From NCBI RefSeq assembly GCF_017874035.1, contig NZ_JAGGKV010000005.1, positions 372,001 through 436,000 of the forward strand: 64,000 nucleotides of DNA, in the 5' to 3' direction. Origin of the DNA: Paenibacillus aceris. GTDB taxonomy: Bacteria; Bacillota; Bacilli; Paenibacillales; NBRC-103111. This document shows, piece by piece, positions 42,342-52,800 of this stretch. The position numbers and the translations under genes were made by a program. A model generated the notes under the pieces. It saw only the letters and a program-made list of their open reading frames with translations. It had not been told where the DNA came from and did no database searches. The stretch's first letter is position 1. Each line of letters starts with the position of its first letter.

Positions 42342-44105
42342 GTGCCGGTCTTTCGTTCATTAAAGTCCACGATTATTTGGTTGTTTATCCCAATCATTAT
42401 TGTGTTTGTGCTGGTTACAGGTACGATCTCATTCATTCTGGCTTCGCAACAATTAAAAGAAAACTCAATCACGAACTTGAACGATACGATTGCTCAAACG
42501 AAAAGCCTATTAAGCGATAAATTAACGGCTTTTATTGCGGAGTTAATCGGCCTGGAAAATAAATCGGAATGGATTTCCATTATGAATAAGACGGATGATC
42601 CGGGGGTACCTTTAGATCCTGAGGATTACATTTTTATGAATAAAGCACTGGACTCTTATTTTGAACGTTATTCCATGCTCGATTCTGTGCTGTTTTATTA
42701 CAATGCTGGACGAGTATCTCTGTTCAAACAAAATAATTCCTTAATTTCAACCGTTAATATTTCTTTAGACGATTACAGCCGCAAATTGGATAGCGATCGC
42801 CTTTCGGTCATAAAATGGCTTAATATACATGATGAAACGGGGTTATCTACACCTCAGGTGATCAGTGTATACCGCATGTTTGGTATAGATCGATCGGAAA
42901 CAAAGGGAATTTTCATGATGAATTTGAAGAGCCGCTTTTTTAGCGATTTATTGAACAATGCCAAGATCAGTAAAAATGGTTATTTATGCATTGTAAGCGA
43001 TGATGGGGTTATGAGCTTTAAACATGTAGAAGAGAAGTACGATATTGATGAAGCGGTTTTACAAAAAGAACTAATGACAGCGGATAAGCCGTCAGGGCAA
43101 ATTAATATCAAGAATAAATATGGCGAAAAAATGTTGATCGTTTACGATACGTTAAGTCTTAATAAGTGGAAGGTCGCTGCAATTGTACCGGAAGGCGAAC
43201 TTTTTAACAAAGTGAACTCCATTGGACTTGTGATTATTACTGTCATGCTGCTCGTTATTATTTTCGCTGTAGTTGTTTCCAATATTGTTGCCCATATCAT
43301 TACTAAGCCTTTGATTAAATTAACCCAAACAGTGAATCGTATTGATGATGGGAATTTGGCTATCGAGTGTAATGCGGTCCCTTCCAATGAAATCGGCGTG
43401 CTGAGCAGAGGAATTCAGGATATGACGCTTAGAATTAGGAATCTGTTAACAGAAGTAAAGGAAGAACAAGAGAAGAAAAGATCGGCCGAGCTGGCCGTGC
43501 TGCAGTCACAGATTAAACCTCATTTTCTGTATAATACGTTATTTTCAATTAAACAGCTTTGTGAAATGGAAGAAAATAAAGATGCCGCTGAAATGGTGAC
43601 AGCACTATCTAACTTTTATCGAATTAGTATTAATAAAGGCAACGAAGTTATCCCTATCTCCTTAGAAATCGAGCATATCCGAAATTATTTGTACATTCAG
43701 CAGATGCGGTATGGTGAGGATTTTATTTATGAAATTGACATTGATCCGGAAATTATGAATTGTCATATTGTTAAACTGACTTTACAGCCGTTAGTTGAAA
43801 ATGCGATTTATCACGGTATGAAGCAGAAACGCGGACAAGGCTTGATCCGAATCAGAGGGCAATTAGCCAATCAGGAAGTACGGCTCTATGTGGAAGATAA
43901 CGGCAATGGGATGTCGGATGAAGAAGTCAAGGCAATAAACCAAAGTTTAAGAGAAGAAGAGGATAGCGGGAACGTGCTAGGCTTTGGCATTGGTAATGTA
44001 AATAAGCGGCTTCAGCTTAACTATGGGGCTTGTTATGGCCTTGTATACGAGAATAGGATCAGTGGCGGTATCATCGCAATGATAAGGATCCCATTTTATG
44101 GCTAA
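42342..44105 (+). CDS. Sensor histidine kinase, YesM type
   Basis: A 588-residue membrane kinase: first helix at about residues 9-31, an extracellular sensory domain to about 285, a second helix (IGLVIITVMLLVIIFAVVVSNIVAHII), HAMP linker, His_kinase segment QIKPHFLYNTLFSIKQL with the phospho-accepting His, then an ATPase domain (LQPLVENAIYHGM, DNGNGM, GFGIGNVNKRL). It probably detects an oligosaccharide or the loaded binding protein. GTG 42342 is chosen from the GGGGGA site and because it puts the first helix at the N-terminus. The response regulator follows 21 nt downstream. Confidence 0.85.
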   Translation: MPVFRSLKSTIIWLFIPIIIVFVLVTGTISFILASQQLKENSITNLNDTIAQTKSLLSDKLTAFIAELIGLENKSEWISIMNKTDDPGVPLDPEDYIFMNKALDSYFERYSMLDSVLFYYNAGRVSLFKQNNSLISTVNISLDDYSRKLDSDRLSVIKWLNIHDETGLSTPQVISVYRMFGIDRSETKGIFMMNLKSRFFSDLLNNAKISKNGYLCIVSDDGVMSFKHVEEKYDIDEAVLQKELMTADKPSGQINIKNKYGEKMLIVYDTLSLNKWKVAAIVPEGELFNKVNSIGLVIITVMLLVIIFAVVVSNIVAHIITKPLIKLTQTVNRIDDGNLAIECNAVPSNEIGVLSRGIQDMTLRIRNLLTEVKEEQEKKRSAELAVLQSQIKPHFLYNTLFSIKQLCEMEENKDAAEMVTALSNFYRISINKGNEVIPISLEIEHIRNYLYIQQMRYGEDFIYEIDIDPEIMNCHIVKLTLQPLVENAIYHGMKQKRGQGLIRIRGQLANQEVRLYVEDNGNGMSDEEVKAINQSLREEEDSGNVLGFGIGNVNKRLQLNYGACYGLVYENRISGGIIAMIRIPFYG

Positions 44106-44126
44106 CACACGGGAGGCGCTTGAAAG

Positions 44127-45728
44127 ATGAAAGTTGTAATTGTGGATGACGACAGCATTATTCGGAAAGGGTTATCTCGGACGGTCCCTTGGGAGCAGAA
44201 TGGGTTTACACTCGTTGGTCTGGCTAGAGATGGAGAAGAAGCTTTGAGCCTGATAGCTGAGGTGCGGCCTAATCTTCTAATAACGGATATTCGAATGCCT
44301 TTTATGGATGGTTTCCAATTGACGGAAGCTGTTAAAGAAAATTATCCGGATATAAAAATTATTATGTTGACCAGCTTTGATGAGTTCGAGCTTGCGCATC
44401 GGGCGCTGAAATTAAAGGTCTTCGATTATTTATTGAAGCCTGTCGATTCACAGCTTCTTTTGGATACAGCGAAAAGGTCGATGGCTGAGCTTGCCTACGA
44501 GAACGAGATGAAGCGGAAAGTAGTCGAGGGCATGCCGCTGCTGCGACAAAGATTTTTGGAGAAGTTAATTAAAAATAATTTATCTGAGGAAGAAATTCGT
44601 TCTCAAAGCGAGTTTTTCAATTTTACGATGCCAAGATCCAAATATGTTGTCATCTTATTAACAGCCGATGATTATAGCTACCCGGATTATCAGAACCGCT
44701 TTGGAAAAGAGATGCTCAAGTTCTGTATCTTAAACGTTGCTGAGGAAACAGTACTAAGCGATAATGAGGGAATTGTTTTTGAATCGGAAAAAGATGAGAT
44801 TGTCATCATTTACAATGCGGACGGCGAGCAGGATCTAATTGTGCAGAAGACGTTACAAATCGCAGAGACAATTCGAGTCAATGTAGAGAAATATTTGAAA
44901 ACGACCGTGACCGTCGGTATCGGTTTTATTTATGATAAACCTAGTGACGTTTCCCGATCATATCGCGATGCGAAAGCAGCTATTGAATTCCGTCATATGA
45001 TTGGCACGAACAGGGTGTTAACCGTCGGGGACACCGGTCTTCCTCCCACAAGCTCAACGGAGATCATTTTAAACGAGTTAGAGAACGAATTTGTTATGAA
45101 AGTAAAACTGGGGTTGGAAAAAGAAGCGCATGCCGTACTTAATGATATCGAACAAAGGCTGCTCGAAATTAAATTCGTCTCCTTAGCGCAAGTTCGCCTA
45201 ATCGGCATTGAGATCAGTCTTCTTCTGTTCAAAGAACTGGAAGAGATTGCGAAGCGTAATGTGAAGTTTAAGGAAGGCTTAGAGAGTGTTTACACTTACT
45301 ACAATGAATTGGAACGGTTCCAAACGGTTCAGGATATCTTTGCTTCTATTCGTCATTTGACGGCTCGTTTCCTGGACATTGCGAATCGACAACGTGAGAT
45401 CCAAACACAAAGTATGGTCCATAAGGCAATTGACTATATCGAGAGTCATTATGCAACGGAAGGGCTATCCCTGCAAGAGGTCGCCCGGTACGTACATATT
45501 AGTCCGACTTATTTGAGTATACTTTTCAAGAAGGAGAAAAGTATTACTTTCAGTGATTTTCTGCTTCAAACGCGTATGAAAGCAGCCATTGAAATGCTTC
45601 GAATGAGCGGATTGAAATCCTATGAAGTTGCGGAAAAAGTCGGCTATAGCAACCCGCAATATTTTAGTCAATGCTTTAAGAAATATACGGGATTCTCACC
45701 TACTGATTATAAAAATAATGAACATTAA
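44127..45728 (+). CDS. AraC-type response regulator, YesN type
   Basis: A 533-residue regulator with an N-terminal receiver (VVIVDDDSIIRKGL; phospho-acceptor Asp in LLITDIRMP, about residue 54; Lys in YLLKPVD), a middle region to about 425, and a C-terminal AraC HTH pair: LSLQEVARYVHISPTYLSILFKKE and SYEVAEKVGYSNPQYFSQCFKKYTGFSPTDYK. It probably activates the importer and the secreted enzymes in response to the YesM-like kinase. GGGAGG precedes the start. A strong terminator ends the operon right after it. Confidence 0.9.
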   Translation: MKVVIVDDDSIIRKGLSRTVPWEQNGFTLVGLARDGEEALSLIAEVRPNLLITDIRMPFMDGFQLTEAVKENYPDIKIIMLTSFDEFELAHRALKLKVFDYLLKPVDSQLLLDTAKRSMAELAYENEMKRKVVEGMPLLRQRFLEKLIKNNLSEEEIRSQSEFFNFTMPRSKYVVILLTADDYSYPDYQNRFGKEMLKFCILNVAEETVLSDNEGIVFESEKDEIVIIYNADGEQDLIVQKTLQIAETIRVNVEKYLKTTVTVGIGFIYDKPSDVSRSYRDAKAAIEFRHMIGTNRVLTVGDTGLPPTSSTEIILNELENEFVMKVKLGLEKEAHAVLNDIEQRLLEIKFVSLAQVRLIGIEISLLLFKELEEIAKRNVKFKEGLESVYTYYNELERFQTVQDIFASIRHLTARFLDIANRQREIQTQSMVHKAIDYIESHYATEGLSLQEVARYVHISPTYLSILFKKEKSITFSDFLLQTRMKAAIEMLRMSGLKSYEVAEKVGYSNPQYFSQCFKKYTGFSPTDYKNNEH

Positions 45729-45733
45729 TGAGA

Positions 45734-45771
45734 GGGTAAGTGGAATTTTAATTTCCGCTTGCCCTTTTTTT
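45734..45771 (+). terminator. Terminator after the response regulator
   Basis: A 12-bp stem, GGGTAAGTGGAA (45734-45745) with TTCCGCTTGCCC (45753-45764), then TTTTTTT. Confidence 0.9.
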
Positions 45772-45961
45772 ACTTTAGAAGCCTGTTTAAGCCAAAGATA
45801 TAAAGATATCAAACAAAAACAATAAAATATCATTAATTAACTTTTGGCAGATTATGGTATACAAGTACTGTTAAGTGATGCAAAACTTAATAAAATCAAA
45901 AGAAAGGGAGCTTCATTTTAGCTAAAGTACAATCTTAAATTAGAAAAGGAGAAATTGCACA

Positions 45962-48900
45962 ATGAAGAAGATTCCGGTTCTGAATAAAAAGATCGCTATC
46001 TCGATGTTGGCTTCCTTTATGTTACTTAGCCCATGCTACTCAACCACATTTAATCATGTTGCGTTTGCTGCAGTAACTACATCCTCAAGTTTACAGGCAC
46101 CGATAAACGTGTTATCTCCTCGAGAGTCACTGACAGATACGACAGTGCTCCTGTTGTGGGATAAACCGGCTAACATTTACGACATTTCCAATTTCGATAC
46201 ATATGTCGTTTATCAAAACGGCGTGCAAGTCGGTGAAACGACTAAAATGGGTTACTCGGTTTCTGGACTATCCCCCAGCTCCGCTTATACGTTTACTGTG
46301 AAAACAAGGGATACCGACGGCAATCTGTCTGAAGCAAGCGCGGCGTTAACAATCCAGACGAAGGCTTCCGGCCAGACGATAAATGTGGAAGATTACGGGG
46401 CGGTTGGCGATGGCTTGACAGTTAACACGGCAGCGATTCAACAAGCTATCAACGATCTGCCGGATGGCGGGACAATCTATATTCCGGCTGGTAAAACCTT
46501 TATGAGTGGTGCCTTGTTCTTGAAGAGCAACATGACCATGAAGATCGACGGAACATTGAAAGGGACGACGAAACTTAGTGACTACCCGATCATACCAACG
46601 CGCTTTGAAGGGTTCGAGCTTGACGGGTACGCCAGTCTCCTGACACTCGGACATCGGGATGCGAAAGGACCTTACAACATATCCAATGTCGTCATCACGG
46701 GTTCGGGAACGATCGATGGAAACGGGCTGGATCTAGGAAATGCCGAAGTCGCAGCTTCAGGAAACAGATCACGCGGACGCGCGATTATGATGCTTAATGC
46801 TCAGAACGTTTACATTAAGGATCTGACAGTGAGTTACGGTCCGGCATGGACGACGCATTTCATCTACAGCGATCATATCACTTTCGATAATGTTAAGCTG
46901 ATTTCCAAAAATTCTTCCTACCGGATTGCCAATGGAGACGGGATTGATCCGGATTCATCCACGCATGCGAATATTTTCAATTGTTATTTCCATACCGGTG
47001 ACGATTCCGTGGCGATCAAATCTGGCAAGAATCTGGAAGGATACAATCTGGGCATCCCGACGGAATACATCAGGGTAACCGACAATGTAATTGACGGGTC
47101 TAACGGCGGTTATGTCATCGGCAGTGAAATGTCCGGCTCAGTTAGACACGTGCTGATTCAAAACAACAGCGTAAGCTCGATCAGCTGGGAAGGCATTGAT
47201 ATCAAATCGAGTGCCGGACGGGGAGGCATCGTCGAGGACGTGACCTTTAAAGATATGACCATTTCCAAGACGAGAATGGCGATCAGAATATCCGCGAATT
47301 ACTCAACCAACAATGACGGAGATCCGGCACCGGTTCTGCCGACCTTGAAGGATCTGCACTATGAAAACATTGTCACGGGCACGGGGACAAACGGTACAGC
47401 TTTGGGAATTGAAGGCTTGGATGGCAGCTATGTTCAAAATGTTACGATGAAGAACCTCAATCTGCGCGGTACGGCTGGTGCTGTCATTAAAGATGCCGAT
47501 TCCATTTTGTTCGATCGTGTGAAGGTAACGGCAGATAGTGGTCCGGCATGGACCGTAACGAACGTAACGAATATTCAAAGCACGAATCCGGTAATTCAAC
47601 CGCTGACTTCTCATCCGAATATAAATCAGTTTGATGCAGCAGGACATATCATCACAGCGTTAGGTGGTACAAAGGTAGGGCAGCTAATCCTTCAGCTGTC
47701 CAGTGAGGACGGGGCGCTCCAGACTTTCACCGTTGCGGATGCAGACGGCCATGTCAAGCAAGCTTCGGAAGTACTGGCAGAAGGAGACAAGTTAACCTCA
47801 ACCGCCAAGATAGGAAGCGACACGGCTGTTTATACGATCAATCTTACGTCAGATACAACAATTCAACTTAAGGCGAGTCACCCGAATCTGACTTCTCTCG
47901 ACAGTGCATTGCACAAACTTTCTGTAGCTTTCGGAACGACAGTTGCGGATCTTCTTAATCAAATTGAATCACCGACAGGAACGCCGCAAACTTATTCCGT
48001 AACGAGTGCGGCTAATTCGCCTAAAGCTTCGGGCATGCTGGTCAATGGCGATATGTTGGTCGTTACCGGTCAGGATGGTATATCAAAGAGCACTTATCAA
48101 ATTTTGAGCGCTATGATTTTCGAGGGCGAAACGACTCCGTTTACAACTTCGGGCCTTGGAACAAGTACGGCGGCAGATGCGTTGGCAAGCGGCGGTTCCT
48201 ACCGGCAGTTTACAGGGACACCAAAGCCGGGCAACTGGATGGAGTATACGATTAACGTACCTGCAGCGGGTACCTACGATGTGTCCTTCGGATATAAGAC
48301 GAATACCAACAGAGGTATCGTGCAGTTGTCCATCGACGGCAATGCGCAGGGAACACCGGTCGATGAATATGCAGGCGCTCAAGGCTTTGCTTCGGTAGAT
48401 TTGGGCAATGTGACTTTCTCTGCGCCAGGCGATCATAAGTTCAGATTTCTGATTACCGGGAAAAATGCAAGCAGCAGTGCTTATGGGATTACTTTCGATA
48501 ATGTGAAGCTGACGGCTGTGGGCACTTCTGCTAACCTGTCAACGGATACCGGCATCCAGCTGGCGGCCAGCCATCCGAATTTGGCAGCGGTGGATGCAGT
48601 TGCCAAAGTGGTGAACGCCTCCAACGGTGCAACGGTTGCACAAGTCATTACGCAAATAGCTTCGGCAGACGGATCGGTGCAAAGTTATACGATTGCCGAT
48701 GCGAGCGGCACAGCCAAGAACTCCGGAGCGCTGGTCAGCGGGGATAAGCTCGTTGTCACGGCTTCAGACGGAATAACACAGGCCGTCTATACGATTCAAG
48801 TCGCGCAGCCAGCAGCACCTACGGCAACGCTAACGGGAACGAGCGCCGTATATCCAGGACAACCGTTTGATCTGACATTTGGATTAAACAACCTTGGTTC

Positions 48901-49645
48901 TAATGGAAGTGGAGGCATTTATGCCGAAGATTTGACCGTGAACTATGACCCGGCGCAATTGCAGTTCGACGCGGTGACCTCGTTGATGGACGGCCTTTTT
49001 GTGAGCCAGACGGCAACTCCGGGACGCATTCGCATCGTCTCGGCGAGTGAAGGCGCCTCTCATGCCATAACGGACAGCAATATTGGAGCGATCTTGAAGC
49101 TTAGCTTCCAGGCGAATCCTGCAGTGAAGTCGGTGAACAGCACCGTCGCTTTGTCAGGCGTTGTCGTCTCCGATGGCCGAGGCGTGGAAACGCAGGTGCA
49201 AGGCGCCACCGCCAATATACCGATTACGGTCGTGGATAAAGCGGAATTGAATACGCTGATCGCATCCGCACAAACCAAATATGACGCTGCTGTAGAAGGA
49301 AGTAAACCGGGACAATATCCGGCTGGATCGAAAGAAGCATTACGAGCGAGTATCGCGACGGCGCAAACCGTAGCCGACAATTCGGCGGCGACACCGGATC
49401 AAGTTAACCAAGCGGTGATGGATTTGAATGCAGCGCTGCAGTCCTTCCTTGCATCGGTCAACGCAGCGATTCCGGGAGATGTGAGCGGAGACGGCAAGAT
49501 CAGCATCGGCGATTTGGCTATTATAGCTAGTCATTATGGAGAAACACCTAGCAGTCCTAAATGGACGGCGAGCGCGGATTTGAATGGAGACGGTGTGATC
49601 GATATTAGCGATCTTGCGGCCATGGCTCAAAAGTTGGCACAGTAG
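45962..49645 (+). CDS. Secreted GH28 polygalacturonase-like enzyme with cohesin-FIVAR-dockerin tail
   Basis: A protein of 1,227 residues. Signal peptide; FN3 44-137; GH28 beta-helix 138-536 (opening INVEDYGAVGDGLTVNTAAIQQAI, catalytic NGDGIDPDSS and GDDSVAIKSG); two Ig-like repeats 547-714 with the SHPNL motif; CBM6/35-like module 715-856; third Ig-like repeat 858-947; cohesin 952-1088; FIVAR; dockerin about 1168-1227. GH28 enzymes hydrolyse galacturonan or rhamnogalacturonan. Two normal active-site motifs are altered: the GHG region reads GGYVIGSEMSG and the RIK region reads GIDIKSSAGRGG, so the specificity may be unusual. AAAGGAG precedes ATG. It lies just after the two-component genes and ahead of the GH27 gene. 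Confidence 0.85.
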   Translation: MKKIPVLNKKIAISMLASFMLLSPCYSTTFNHVAFAAVTTSSSLQAPINVLSPRESLTDTTVLLLWDKPANIYDISNFDTYVVYQNGVQVGETTKMGYSVSGLSPSSAYTFTVKTRDTDGNLSEASAALTIQTKASGQTINVEDYGAVGDGLTVNTAAIQQAINDLPDGGTIYIPAGKTFMSGALFLKSNMTMKIDGTLKGTTKLSDYPIIPTRFEGFELDGYASLLTLGHRDAKGPYNISNVVITGSGTIDGNGLDLGNAEVAASGNRSRGRAIMMLNAQNVYIKDLTVSYGPAWTTHFIYSDHITFDNVKLISKNSSYRIANGDGIDPDSSTHANIFNCYFHTGDDSVAIKSGKNLEGYNLGIPTEYIRVTDNVIDGSNGGYVIGSEMSGSVRHVLIQNNSVSSISWEGIDIKSSAGRGGIVEDVTFKDMTISKTRMAIRISANYSTNNDGDPAPVLPTLKDLHYENIVTGTGTNGTALGIEGLDGSYVQNVTMKNLNLRGTAGAVIKDADSILFDRVKVTADSGPAWTVTNVTNIQSTNPVIQPLTSHPNINQFDAAGHIITALGGTKVGQLILQLSSEDGALQTFTVADADGHVKQASEVLAEGDKLTSTAKIGSDTAVYTINLTSDTTIQLKASHPNLTSLDSALHKLSVAFGTTVADLLNQIESPTGTPQTYSVTSAANSPKASGMLVNGDMLVVTGQDGISKSTYQILSAMIFEGETTPFTTSGLGTSTAADALASGGSYRQFTGTPKPGNWMEYTINVPAAGTYDVSFGYKTNTNRGIVQLSIDGNAQGTPVDEYAGAQGFASVDLGNVTFSAPGDHKFRFLITGKNASSSAYGITFDNVKLTAVGTSANLSTDTGIQLAASHPNLAAVDAVAKVVNASNGATVAQVITQIASADGSVQSYTIADASGTAKNSGALVSGDKLVVTASDGITQAVYTIQVAQPAAPTATLTGTSAVYPGQPFDLTFGLNNLGSNGSGGIYAEDLTVNYDPAQLQFDAVTSLMDGLFVSQTATPGRIRIVSASEGASHAITDSNIGAILKLSFQANPAVKSVNSTVALSGVVVSDGRGVETQVQGATANIPITVVDKAELNTLIASAQTKYDAAVEGSKPGQYPAGSKEALRASIATAQTVADNSAATPDQVNQAVMDLNAALQSFLASVNAAIPGDVSGDGKISIGDLAIIASHYGETPSSPKWTASADLNGDGVIDISDLAAMAQKLAQ
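48830..49645 (+). repeat. Tail repeat, subtype B, copy 2
   Basis: Colinear with 37822-38643 of the lyase-like gene. Shared subtype-specific stretches are ITDSN.AILKLSFQ in the cohesin and SIGDLAI.ASHYGE...W.ASAD in the dockerin. Confidence 0.85.
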
Positions 49646-49678
49646 ATAATCATACATTTGCTGTAGTTTTGTGTATCA

Positions 49679-49692
49679 CGATAGCGTTTTCA
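49679..49692 (-). promoter_or_regulatory. cre-like catabolite repression site
   Basis: On the minus strand TGAAAACGCTATCG matches the consensus TGWAANCGNTNWCA at 13 of 14 positions. It lies between the GH28 stop and the GH27 start, where a CcpA site could repress the GH27 and GH95-like genes when a preferred sugar is present. Confidence 0.5.
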
Positions 49693-49850
49693 TTTCAATT
49701 ATAATAGGTTTTAAAAGAACATTTCATGCGGATTCAATCTACCTTATAAGTTACAAAGTGTATCGCTGGTTGGGGGTGATTCAGATCATACATAGAAATT
49801 AAAGCGGCAAATAGTGATATCTTCAGACTAACATTTACGAGGTGATTAGG

Positions 49851-52800
49851 ATGTTGAGTAAACGAAGATGGTTTTCCGGATTTTTAGTGATTTGTTTGCT
49901 TGTGACAGGATTTTTGACGCCTGTTGGGAAATCGTTTGCGGCTGCAGCACCTGTCCCGCAGCCTGCAATTAATACGGCGACTGATTTATTTTTTAGCGAT
50001 TTGCCTTATACCACATTGACAGGGTCAGGTTACAACGGCACGGTGAATAAGGATCGGGGATCTCATACCACGACGCCGCAGATTCCGATTAAGCTCGCAT
50101 CCGTTGGCGGTGTTGATGCAGATCCTTGTAACAATAATTGCACCGCATTTACAAAAGGTATCAACTTGAATGGCAGTACCGTCGGTAACAAAACGGCCGT
50201 TCAATATAACGTGAACAAAAGCTTTGCCCGCTTTAAATCTTTGGTTGGACCTGATGGATATACGTACTCAAATACAAATTTGCCTACGCAAATCCAATTT
50301 CAACTACTTGGTGACGGGGTAACGCTATTTGACAGTGGTACGATGACGACAAAAGCAGATTCAACTGCTAAGTACCAAGAGGTAGATGTTGATATATCTA
50401 ATGTAAATGTATTGACGTTATCGATGACTACGCTGAATGCAACAAGCTCAGCAGGCGATTGGGCAATGGCTCGTCTAGTGTTGAAATCGGCGGATCAAAT
50501 TGCGTCAGGAATAACATCTTTCCTAATTACGAATACGGATGTGGCATTAAAATATCCAGCAGGTGCCGGATTTGCTTTTAGTGTACTTAGTTCGGATAAT
50601 CCAGCGGTGGTTGGACTTGACGGAGCGATTCATCCTCAATTAACTGACGCGACTGCAAATGTGATCGTGAAAGTAACTAGAACGACGGATAACACTACAG
50701 CGAATACCGTCACTATTCCGATCACTGTGCCAGCTTTAACACCAGTATTTGTTGCGGCTGGCATTACGTCAATTGCGGCTCCTGCGCAAAATGCAACGTC
50801 ATTGGCACTGCCGAACGTGCAGTCCGGTTTCACCGTAGCGATTAAGAGTTCGACGAATACGGGCGTCCTTGCGACGAATGGAACGATATCTCCTCCGCCC
50901 GGAAACACAGCTGTCACGCTCGTAATGACGGTAACAAGAACATCGGACGGTTCCACAGCGGATACCGGAAGTATTTCATTGGTTGTTCCGGCGAGAACAG
51001 GCGGGATCATATCGGGTTCAACCTATAAGATGATTAATAAAAATAGCATGAAGACTATTGCTGTCAAAAACGATGCGAATGCGCTGGCAAATGGGGGCCT
51101 TGTCGTTCAACAGGAAGACAGCCATTCCCATAATGAAGAGTGGATCGTCTCAGAAAATAGTGCAACCCCTGGCTATTATAAATTTACTAATGCATTGAGC
51201 GGCAAAGTGATGGCAGTTCAAAGCGCAGTTCTAACAGACGGTGGGCTTATTCTTCAGTGGTCCTTTGGCTCAAGTGGCAATGATCTGTGGCAGATCGTGG
51301 ATGCCGGCACCGGTTTTTATGAGCTGATTAACAAAAAAAGCGGATTGGTTTTAAATGTGCCGGGAAATTCGACAGATAACGGAACCCAGTTAGAACAACG
51401 GACGAATTCCTCAGCAGATAGTATGAAATTTCAGCTTCATGCAATAACGGCTGCGGATATTGCGGCAGGGATTGTGTCGATTGCGGCTCCAGCGGCAAAC
51501 GCGAACTACTTGACGCTGCCAACTGTACCTGCTGGTTATACCGTAGCGATTAAGAGCTCAGATAATACAGGCGTCATTGCAACGAACGGAACGATAGTTG
51601 CCCAGAGTTCAAGTACCACTGTAAATCTGGTGTTGACCGTTACAAGAACATCAGATAACACAACAGCCGATACAATGAGTCTTCCGGTGGTCGTACCTGC
51701 GTTAATCACCAGTAAGGAATTGTCAGACCTGGCTGCTGGACTATCGATTACGGCTCCGGCTGTTAATTACACGCATTTGATGATGCCGACCTTGCCGGTT
51801 GGCTATACGGCAGCTATTAAGAGTTCCACGAATGAAGGCGTTATTGCGACAAGCGGAATCATTACACCGCCGAGTGCAGCCACAACCGTATCGCTCGTAT
51901 TGATGGTAACGAGAACTTCCGACAACGCGACTGCGGAAACGAGCGCCATTCCGGTCGTCGTGCCTGCATTGAGTCCGACTGCAGCTAACGGCTTGGCTCA
52001 AAAACCTATTTTGGGTTGGAGCAGTTGGAGTTTCATCAGAAAGACTCCTACAGAAGATAATATTAAGGCGCAAGCCGATTTCATGGCTGCAAATCTTAAA
52101 TCGCATGGTTACCTGTATATTAATCTCGATGATTTTTACACGCTCGACTACAATACAGTCGTTGATCAATATGGCCGATGGGTTGTAGATCCAGCCAAAT
52201 TCCCGAGCGGAATGAAAGCTCTGGGAGATTATATACACAGTTTGGGCTTGAAATTTGGCGTGTATGTAACCCCTGGTATTCCCAAAGGCGCAGTGACACA
52301 AAATACGCCGATTGAAGGAACGCCTTACCATGCGGCAGATATTGCCGACACGTCTAAAACGGAGAAGAACTATAATTTCAAAGGGATGTACTATATCGAT
52401 TACTCGAAGCCCGGCGCGCAAGAGTATGTTAATTCTTGGGCTAACCTGTTCGCATCCTATGGCGCAGATTATTTGAAAATCGATGGTGTCGGCGACGCTG
52501 ATATTCCTGACATCCAAGCTTGGTCCCAAGCGCTTAGAAGCACAGGGCGTCCTATTGTCATGGCTTTATCCAACAATTTGAATATCGCTTATGCCTCTAC
52601 TTGGAAGCAATATGCCAACAGCTGGAGAACGCAGGGAGATGTCGAATGCTATTGCACGACCTTAACGGATTGGTCGCATGTATCCGGCAGATTTGGAAGT
52701 GCGGCATCCTGGGCTCAATATGCAGGACCTGGAGGTTGGAACGATCTGGATTCACTCGACGTCGCGGGTGGAAGTAATGACGGACTTACGAATGACGAAA

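Noticed and set aside
45844..45871. A promoter (TTGGCA, TACTGT) upstream of the GH28 gene
   Set aside because: The -10 is poor and the spacer is 16 nt; YesN-type activated promoters often have weak boxes, but the evidence is too thin to list as a feature.
51741..52529. A 262-codon open frame on the minus strand inside the GH27 gene
   Set aside because: It lies fully antisense to the conserved GH27 catalytic domain, has no ribosome site, and its product has no recognisable fold; it is a by-product of codon bias.
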